Origin: Angiostrongylus vasorum | Taxonomy: Eukaryota; Nematoda; Chromadorea; Rhabditida; Metastrongylidae | Reading direction: 5' to 3' | Assembly: GCA_018806985.1 (NCBI GenBank) | Contig: JADANN010000146.1 | Location: 62,001-126,000 of the forward strand | DNA length: 64,000 nucleotides | Part shown: piece after piece, positions 59,101-64,000 of the stretch | Numbering within the stretch: the first letter of the stretch is position 1 | Layout: every line of letters begins with the position of its first letter | Notes under the pieces: model-generated | Told to the model about the DNA's origin: nothing | The model's database searches: none | Seen by the model: only the letters and a program-made list of their open reading frames with translations | Made by a program: the position numbers and the translations under genes

Positions 59101-62070
59101 TAAAAAGTACAGTTTGTGTAAAGGAAATGAACCTATCAAATTAATTTCAACCGATTCTGAGTGCAGGATTTTTTTTTGAATATTATAATTTAATACCCTA
59201 CTATACTATGGTGTAAAATACATAGAATGCTAAAGCGAATAATTCTTTTTATACGACCCGACTTCCATATCTACTCTGCGGATCCCAGCATTTCTCACAT
59301 TCGATTCGTCTCCCCGCATCCATCACCAACAAAGGTCTTCAGACTTTAACGTGTGGCTTGGGCTTTGCTTGAGGATTTTCCCTTAACCTTCAGTGTAGTA
59401 GAATGGTGGTGGAGTCGGTTCTCCCTGGGGTCCTGGGTTAGCCGGGTTACAGTGTTCCCACTTGGATTGCAGAGTGTTTTTTTTTACCAGACAAGTGCAG
59501 TACCAATTTCTCGATCCTTGCAGTATGACAAGCTTGGTGACCCCGGGACAGGATCGAAACAGTGTCGTGCTCCTGATGATCAGCACTATTACCGCTGTGC
59601 TACCCGCCCCTAAACGAAATAAGAAACAAGAAATGATAATTGGATCGACGTTGATCAATCCCTAGGGGATGCGCCATGCGTTTGACTCCATTAAGGATGC
59701 TGGAATAGATTGAATAAAAGTATTTGAATGATTGAGAACATTGAATAAAGAATGCATAGTGACTTGACGGACCTATCGAGTCAATTTTTCTTACCCTCTC
59801 AAATAACCTGATATGGATTTGGAGAAACCGCATGAACCGGGGCTTTCACGGCTCAGCGCGCTCAATCGAACCATCAAACATATGTGTTATATGCGAGCTC
59901 GCTACCTGCGCTCTAGTGTTTTATAAAACTAAACTTGGTCCTCTAAAATAGTACATTATTTACTATTCTCAAATTCCAGGCTCACTAAGCCTCCCTCTTT
60001 TCGAGGTTGGGAAACTGACACGGACATGCCTAGTATCATCTCACGTCTCCCAATTTACACGGAACGCTTTAACGTGGTTATCCCAGTACTCATGGAAGAA
60101 TATACTCTACCAGCATTCAAGGAGATTTGCAAACATGATGCAAATTCTCAAGCATCACGAACTCACATGCAAAAGTTTGAAGGACTTCGTGGATGGTGCA
60201 GGTAATGTAAGACTTGAATACAAGGTGCTGGGATTCGTACAGTAAATGTGAAGACGGATCATGGAAAATATTTAAAAAATAGTTCTATTACATTCATCCT
60301 ATTAAGTCTCACTTGACCAGCCAGTGGACTGATAGCAAGTTTCACTACAATCACAGGAATGGATATCATCCAGAAAGAATCCCATTCGCAAGGTAGCAAA
60401 TTTGTCCCCAATGCATAAAGGCCAGCAACTGCCACTGCTGACGAGACGAGAACGCCGTAGTCTGGTTATGTCGAGTATCCACAGAAAGTGAAGCTAGACG
60501 AGCATCTAACTGGCTGATTTGGAAGATAACTGAGCCTGGAGTTGTAACTGAAGCCAAGCTCGATCACTTTCTGGATGACGATTGCATGACAAGACTAATG
60601 TAAGAAGCGCAGAGATCCGCATATGTGAAAGAAGGACCATCTAAGTATCTGAGTAGGTAGATATTGTGCTATGCTTCAAAACAGAAGACCTAAAGTTCTA
60701 ATGAAGCGATGAAAGCAGCTTGTACAAACTATAGAGCGATAATATAAAGAGTTATCTACTTGAAATTAGAGTTGGATTACTTCACTTTTGTTTATTCCTT
60801 TATTATTGATTTTATTACTTAATTAAATGCACTTCATTATGTAAAACTAACATCCGGCCCCAATTTTGCAGATTCTCCATGAAACAGAACTGAACATTAT
60901 TTACTCATGACGATGTTTCTAAGAATAGATAGCGAATAAGAGCTAAAATGACCCGAGTGAATGTTCTATACCTCTTCTTGTGTCGGTGGATCTCCATCAA
61001 GGTCTAATGACTCAATAACAGCTAACGTATCTTGGGTATCCCTAAATATAAAAATAAATGTAAAAAAGATCCATTGGAATCGATATCAAAATAAGAGTGG
61101 CAGAAAGCAGAATCCAGAAAAGGATACGGAAAAGTAGAGAAATAGAGGAGCAAGAGTTTAACAACGTGAAAAAATACCTGTGTTGTGTGTAGGTCATCCA
61201 ACAACACGGTTCAACCTGAAGGTAGAAGTTTTATATTGAAAGAATATCTTTCGGCAAAAAAGAGACCTTAAGGAAGGGTTTTTGAATCTACGAAAAGCTT
61301 TGCCACAGAACATTTAAGTGTAAAGAAATTTCTCCAGCACAATTTACGAATTGCTCGAAAGAAAGGCGTTAAAAAATCTCAAGCTCCTCCCACCTGTTTT
61401 CAATGTTTACTCTTTCGATTTATCCAGATCAATCGCATAGAGTTCATTCTTCAGCTAGCAGGGTGACCCAGACTGATAAGGAGTTCGATATTTCTGGACT
61501 TTTCATCCAGAAACCTTTTGCTTTTATCATTTTTATGATCCGCTACCACACAGAACGCAGATCCCAGGAATTCATGCATTTAGTATGCTTCTACGGGTCC
61601 GTTATTCACAAAGGTTTTCAGATTTACGTGTATGCTGCTATTACTTGAAGATTTTTCGTCTTCTTCATGAAAGTCGTTGAATGTCATTTGAATAGAGTCT
61701 TTCTGGAATCCTCGGAAAGCCGTTTCTAACCACAGTCAGTATCCCCAGCCTTCGTGCTTCCCAGAAAAGTTTAGAACCATTGTACTAACCGCGAGTGAAT
61801 AGAGACCGTGGCTTGCACTGCTCGGAATCAAGCAAGAGACCATGCCTGCATTCGAACACGGTACCCCCTAACTGCTGCGCTTTCCGTATGTGAATCTTAC
61901 GAACATTAACGGGTTTATAAGTGATGCAAGTGTCACAAATCACAAGCCACTAGCAAAAGACGTAGTTTGCAAATTTAGACGGGAAACAACCTGATTGGCA
62001 TCTAGCCCCCAGAATTCCAGTTCTTCTTCGAATAGTGGGCCACAAACATTCGTTGGATAGTGGAGTTTGC
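44138..62070 (-). CDS. Shaw-type (Kv3) K+ channel: T1 exons plus membrane cassette A (5' partial)
   Basis: Voltage-gated K+ channel alpha subunit. Exons, 5' to 3': 62070-61991 (T1: [20 protein letters not shown]), 61215-61178 ([12 protein letters not shown]), 61041-60972 ([17 protein letters not shown]), 59099-58980 (pre-S1: [18 protein letters not shown]), 58238-58145 (S1), 56402-56260 (S2 start, [16 protein letters not shown]), 52779-52653 (S2-S3, [15 protein letters not shown]), 49305-49202 (S4, [15 protein letters not shown]), 48370-48231 (S5, [20 protein letters not shown]), 47840-47801 (pore, [10 protein letters not shown]), 44311-44138 (S6 [24 protein letters not shown]). All ten phases agree, giving 375 residues. 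The first T1 exon is right of the window. The filter is GFGD, and S4 has lost one outer Arg (ICVLR). A donor (CACG/GTAACC) just before the TAA would allow further C-terminal exons. Introns hold RTE, PLE and SINE insertions. Confidence 0.92.
44565..44935 (-). mobile_element. Rep-C SINE-like element
   Basis: Minus strand: 'tgggcgcgagtaacacactg' head and 'catgggttcgacccgcccc' (B box GGTTCGACCC). The body continues to 'gcactttt' near 44575. Located 250 bases upstream of the cassette A S6 exon. Confidence 0.72.
45235..45840 (-). mobile_element. PLE 3' end, minus-strand arm of an inverted pair
   Basis: On the minus strand, 45840 to about 45560 encodes GIY-YIG remnants (IRIKRTPRR, then FLEAFWIN after frameshifts), then the noncoding tail and a degraded hammerhead-like motif (45367-45408), then terminal sequence 'gccgtggttaatagaaag'. 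It is 5' truncated. It is highly similar, in reverse, to 47100-47690. Confidence 0.78.
45968..46474 (-). CDS. Unidentified exon or small nested gene between the PLE arms
   Basis: Open frame of 169 codons from an ATG at 46474 to a GTGAGT donor after 45968. The frame stays open upstream of the ATG to about 46550, so the true start or acceptor is uncertain. The product begins [14 protein letters not shown], has a Pro/Ser-rich middle and a basic stretch [15 protein letters not shown], and ends in [13 protein letters not shown]. There is no membrane segment and no family that I recognise. It lies in the intron between the pore and S6 exons of cassette A on the same strand, 100 bases from PLE sequence. 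The donor is phase 0, as is the first acceptor of cassette B (41824). It could be an alternative first exon for B, or an independent gene. Confidence 0.55.
46590..47690 (+). mobile_element. PLE 3' part: RT C-terminal region, GIY-YIG and tail
   Basis: From about 46600 the plus strand encodes the end of a PLE reverse transcriptase and linker ([13 protein letters not shown] [30 protein letters not shown]), then [20 protein letters not shown] and, after a stop and frameshift, [20 protein letters not shown] with FLESFWIN. The tail follows, with a ribozyme-like relic at 47541-47566 whose stem II is deleted. 5' truncated and interrupted, so inactive. It forms an inverted pair with 45235-45840. Confidence 0.8.
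47930..48210 (+). mobile_element. Rep-B SINE-like element
   Basis: 'gcgcgtgtggcacagcagtt' head, 'gtgggatcgatcccccgcg' B-box region, full family body, end 'gagctttatcctttttac'. It nearly fills the 390-base intron between the S5 and pore exons of cassette A, stopping about 20 bases from the S5 exon donor. Confidence 0.82.
48405..48760 (+). mobile_element. Rep-C SINE-like copy, decayed
   Basis: 'cgcgtagtagagggattata' head, 'ctggttcaatccaac' B-box-like piece, then 'gcattcaacaatattcatg', 'agacactcgtggatgacg'. Starts 35 bases upstream of the S5 exon. Confidence 0.6.
49360..49610 (+). repeat. Rep-D copy, one end
   Basis: Contains 'cagcttaactgggttcaacg', 'cgagtgattgctgatggc' and the foldback arm sequence 'ggccggagttttgcaaat' plus 'atctcagcatcatg', as at 27839-27885. 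Confidence 0.7.
50505..50780 (-). mobile_element. Rep-B SINE-like element
   Basis: Minus strand head 'gcccgtgtagcgtagtggtc' (50780), B-box region 'gggatcgatactcgcgct', body as in the family, end 'agagcattatcctttattc' near 50505. Confidence 0.78.
50790..51840. other. Cassette A intron, nothing recognised
   Basis: Overlapping plus-strand frames at 51188-51714 were read. They resemble no family I know and carry no splice context, so they are not called as genes. Confidence 0.4.
51845..52500 (+). mobile_element. PLE 3' tail split by a Rep-B insertion
   Basis: Terminal sequence 'cgactttctattaatgcc' and the tail block 'actctgtgcgattggtttcc' run to 52129. The tail resumes at 52435 with the ribozyme-like relic (ATCTGAGGAATGCG and a later GCGTCAGC). 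The break is filled by the Rep-B copy. Confidence 0.7.
52130..52434 (-). mobile_element. Rep-B SINE-like element nested in a PLE tail, with target-site duplication
   Basis: Exact 9 bp duplication TTCCAGGAT at 52121-52129 and 52435-52443. Minus-strand head 'gagtgtggcgcagtgatttg' (near 52430), end 'agctttatcctttatcc' near 52145. It is about 220 bases from the S2-S3 exon of cassette A. Confidence 0.87.
52780..53740. other. Cassette A intron, unassigned upstream of the RTE
   Basis: May include the 5' part of the RTE element, but I could not find an endonuclease start or other conserved segment here. Confidence 0.35.
53750..55880 (+). mobile_element. Decayed RTE-type non-LTR retrotransposon
   Basis: Broken frames, in order: end of an endonuclease domain ([15 protein letters not shown] near 53840), [17 protein letters not shown] (53910), RRSIRKAH and KAKMTALRG (54180-54240), and a reverse transcriptase whose best frame is 54907-55464: [19 protein letters not shown] (usual RQGD changed to RHGE), HRFSDDIV replacing the catalytic [44 protein letters not shown]-terminal piece [20 protein letters not shown] lies near 55740. 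Stops and frameshifts throughout and the altered active site make it inactive. It sits in a large intron of channel cassette A, same orientation as the SINEs, opposite to the host gene. Confidence 0.85.
56600..56750 (-). mobile_element. Rep-B SINE-like fragment
   Basis: Minus-strand head 'gcgtgttgcgcagtggttag' with about 150 bases of decayed body; the 3' half is missing. Confidence 0.55.
57090..58030 (+). mobile_element. PLE 3' end with an open GIY-YIG frame and tail
   Basis: The 57134-57486 frame contains [31 protein letters not shown] and a basic C-terminus. These are the GIY...YIG core with the adjacent CxxC of PLE nucleases. It is open to its stop, but the reverse transcriptase is absent. 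The tail follows with a 24 bp hairpin (57790-57850), a decayed ribozyme-like motif (57885-57935) and the terminal 'gccgaggttaacaaaaagtc'. Inserted in the intron before the S2 exon of cassette A. Confidence 0.82.
57790..57850. repeat. 24 bp inverted repeat (hairpin) in a PLE tail
   Basis: Arms 57790-57813 and 57827-57850 pair at 23 of 24 positions around a 13-base loop. No T run follows, and it lies outside any gene on this strand. Confidence 0.9.
58290..58530. repeat. TGTATG/CATG-rich simple-sequence region
   Basis: Imperfect TGTATG and ATGTATGTATG repeats. The frames across it on both strands are low-complexity His/Tyr/Cys artefacts. It begins about 50 bases upstream of the S1 exon acceptor (58239). 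Confidence 0.85.
59250..59612 (-). mobile_element. Rep-C SINE-like element, best preserved
   Basis: Minus strand: 'gggcgggtagcacagcggta' head (A box TAGCACAGCGG), 'ctgtttcgatcctgtcccg' B box about 45 bases on, then 'ggtactgcacttgtctgg', 'gcaatccaagtgggaac', 'ttgttggtgatggatgcgg', 'gggatccgcagagtagata', end 'cgtataaaaagaatt'. Confidence 0.8.
59640..59720 (-). mobile_element. Rep-B SINE-like 3' fragment
   Basis: Only the Rep-B end is present: 'tgatcaatccctaggggatg' and 'gcgccatgcgtttgactcc'. It lies head to tail with the Rep-C copy. Confidence 0.6.
59970..60285 (+). mobile_element. Rep-C SINE-like copy, decayed, headless
   Basis: Contains 'ctaccagcattcaaggaga', 'gaaggacttcgtggatgg' and 'tgaagacggatcatgg'; the tRNA-like head is not recognisable. 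Confidence 0.5.
60286..60971. other. Channel intron, nothing recognised
   Basis: No repeat family or coding exon supported. The minus frame at 60366-60557 has no channel similarity. Confidence 0.45.
61216..61990. other. T1 intron with a possible SINE relic
   Basis: 61750-61890 contains 'gcctgcattcgaacacggta' and 'ctaactgctgcgctttccgt', whose minus strand resembles a Rep-B/C tRNA-like head. Otherwise unassigned. Confidence 0.35.
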
Positions 62071-63180
62071 CTAAATTAAAAATGTAGGCGACGAAATGAC
62101 CTCCATTCTCAAGACTTTAGATATATTCATCATTGGGGAAGAAAAGCGTGTGAAATTCATTCCGAAGTATTATTTTGTCTGGAAATCCGATTTTGTGTTG
62201 AAACGCTTCAACGATTTATTCTTGAGATATTTAAGGTGCTAAGTGATTGCTGAAAAGGCAAAAACGGAAATTCCCTCGTTTCACCTCAGTTCGTTACCGG
62301 CAACGACGGCATCGTAGGCAGCTTATGCCATTTCCCGCCGATAATTTCATGAATGGAAAAAAAGCGCACACTGAGGAGCAGATGCAGGAATTTATTGCTA
62401 AGCTTAATGTTCCACAGTGTACAAGCCGAGTCCTATATCCATTTTTTTCACAACAACCGGACGAATAGCTTGCGCTATGATCTCATTTCAGAAACCTCAG
62501 GAAGAGAATAACCTGACGAAAAGTTGTTCGTGTCCTGTCTCGAACGAGCCCCTCAGAAACTCTGGCACAGATAAGCGCAAATGGAGGACTTCTTGCTACC
62601 GGTGAAGCTTACACGATGGCTAACACATTCGCAACAACGCGCGTTGATTTAAATGCGTATGATGCGAAAATCGTTGCCTTCAACTTCAAGCCTGCGTATC
62701 TCAGGTCATATCAAACTTTTTGAAAATTTTGAATAAACAATTAAAATCTGCAAATCTTCTTCTACAGACTTTGGTTCTTTTCGTTTTACCTTGATGAAAT
62801 TCTGATTTTGTGCAGATCATGGAACGTATTTTCCTTGTTTTTTTGCGTCCAGGCTCATGGTTCGAACCAGAGAGAAATTAAGCAAGCTGGATATTGTCTC
62901 CATTTGGACGCAACTTCATTTTTAAACGCATCGTTGGCTTTTGTAGCAGTCGGGTTTGCACGAGAAATTCCAAAAACTTCTCCTTTTTAATTAAAAAAAT
63001 TTTTAATTAAAAAAATTTTTTCTATTATTTTAATCCAAAATAAATCTGAGATTGTGAGAATACTAGAGGGAAAAAAACTATGCGCTTTCTTCAGAAAAAA
63101 GAGCAACATCTTCTTTATAAGTCTGGAAAATTCTGAACTGCTCCATTACTTCATTGATGAAAATACAATCTTAATATCTC
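62071..63180. other. Upstream channel intron, no further T1 exon seen
   Basis: The next upstream T1 exon (the FFDRHPGVF region) is expected on the minus strand but is not here. A plus-strand frame at 62247-62468 is unassigned. 62983-63022 is an A/T palindromic tandem (TTTTTAATTAAAAAAA twice). Confidence 0.45.
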
Positions 63181-63324
63181 AAAAAGACCGACTTTCTATA
63201 AACCTCGGCATAGATAGTTGATTTATTTATTAATGTGATCTTATAAACTGATCTTCTTTAGCTGATCCGAGGTTGGTATAGGTGTTCGTTGACGTTGTCG
63301 TTGCTGTTGGTGTTGTTTGTCGAT

Positions 63325-63361
63325 GGCTGACGTTTCGGCGACTTCACCTTCCTGAGTTGTT
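63325..63361 (-). ncRNA. Hammerhead-ribozyme-like motif (foldback left arm)
   Basis: Minus strand carries CGCCGAAACGTCAGCC, but the core side reads CTCAGGAAGG, so the CTGANGA core is damaged. Confidence 0.35.
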
Positions 63362-63387
63362 ACGAGTGGGACAGTCCCAGCACAGAC

Positions 63388-63423
63388 GGTTCTGAGGAAG
63401 GCAAAATCGCCGAAACGTCAGCC
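63388..63423 (+). ncRNA. Hammerhead-ribozyme-like motif (foldback right arm)
   Basis: GGTT, CTGAGGA (63392-63398), A, hairpin GGC...GCC, GAAAC (63412-63416), GTC, AGCC. Stem I GGTT/AGCC is four pairs with one wobble. All conserved core positions CUGANGA and GAAA are present. Confidence 0.5.
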
Positions 63424-63599
63424 ATCGACAAACAACACCAACAACAACGACAACGTCTCAACGAACACCTATACCAACCTCGGATCAGCTAAAGAAGATC
63501 AGCTTATAAGATCACATAAAATGGAAATACAATCGTCTGCTATACAAAACGAGCTTCGTTGCGTTTCCGTTTAAATTGGATTACTAGTACATGTTATGG

Positions 63600-64000
63600 G
63601 TAGTGGCCGGACTCGGTGGTGAAGAACCAGAGATTCCACTAAAAGCCGTTCAGTCGGTCAACACTGTTTTCACTGTACTTACCCTCATTGATAAGTTAAC
63701 GTGAAGCTGTTACCAAACATTTATTCAGCTAACGTTTCGACGTCTTCGACTTCACCACAAACGATGGCCCGAGTCGATGGTCCACAGTCGTTCGTCCTCG
63801 TGATCTGGGGTCTTCGTCGTCGTATCGAGTCGAATCTTCTTTAGTGGAGCACCACTCGAACAAAGTAACGGCGATGCACTTTTATACAGGACTTTGTTGT
63901 TGGCGGCAGTGATTGACCGTTGATGAACCTTTTCATTGCCCGAATAGTATGCGCCGTCAGCTGGCAATGCACAAACAAATCAGGGTAGCTAAACCTATTC
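63600..64000. mobile_element. PLE terminal-repeat fragment at the window edge
   Basis: Contains 'gctaacgtttcgacgtctt' (63728-63748), the reverse of the CGTCGAAACGTTAGC motif, and 'gactgtggaccatcgactcg' type blocks as at 32300-32330. Continues beyond the window. No coding sequence recognised. Confidence 0.45.

Larger units (their letters stand above)
63233..63515. repeat. Long foldback carrying two head-to-head ribozyme-like motifs
   Basis: Two arms of roughly 125 bases (about 63233-63361 and 63390-63515) are inverted copies. Each has GATC/GCTGATCCGAGGTTGGTA sequence, then GTTGTC/GTTGTT repeats, then 'gtcgatggctgacgtttcgg'. The centre is 'tacgagtgggacagtcccag'. Terminal sequences resemble PLE ends (63180-63215). 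Confidence 0.85.

Noticed and set aside
62247..62468. Plus-strand basic frame of 73 codons
   Set aside because: No recognised family, no splice context, opposite strand to the channel gene; too little to call a gene.

Overview
The window looks like intron-rich animal DNA, most likely from a parasitic nematode of the strongylid (hookworm-like) type. This is inferred from TTTCAG-type splice acceptors, protein similarity to Caenorhabditis MAC-1, IMB-2 and Shaw channels, very repeat-rich introns, and a degenerate RTE-type retrotransposon of the kind common in hookworms. Species was not determined.

Layout. (1) 464-12867 (+): 3' part of an NVL/Rix7/MAC-1 double AAA-ATPase, 14 exons; its 5' end lies left of the window. 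(2) 14115-25346 (+): transportin-1/importin-beta-2 (IMB-2), 21 exons, nearly complete but without a recognised first exon. (3) 25347-34390: long intergenic stretch holding the probable transportin 3' UTR and then only repeats. (4) 34391-62070 (-): a Shaw-type (Kv3) voltage-gated K+ channel locus. One set of tetramerisation (T1) exons at 60972-62070 and a pre-S1 exon at 58980-59099 is followed by two consecutive S1-S6 cassettes: A (44138-58238) and B (34391-41824). Cassette B has no T1 of its own that I can find, and its first exon starts in the phase that the pre-S1 exon leaves. The locus could be one gene with two alternative membrane cores, or a whole gene plus a T1-less neighbour. An unidentified 169-codon exon (45968-46474) with a compatible donor lies between the cassettes.

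Repeats fill introns and spacers. I see Penelope-like element (PLE) 3' ends with GIY-YIG endonuclease remnants. Their tails carry hammerhead-ribozyme-like motifs (CTGANGA, stem II, GAAAC). There are two tRNA-derived SINE-like families (my labels Rep-B, about 285 bp; Rep-C, about 350 bp), a roughly 390 bp family ending in short AAGTA repeats (Rep-A), a foldback/tRNA-containing family (Rep-D), AT microsatellites and one decayed RTE copy. Several insertions are nested, with visible target-site duplications.

MAC-1/NVL acts in nucleolar pre-60S maturation and transportin in nuclear import. They share a strand and a 1.25 kb gap, but nothing shows co-regulation. All exon borders come from reading frame, splice consensus and phase; no transcript data were available.
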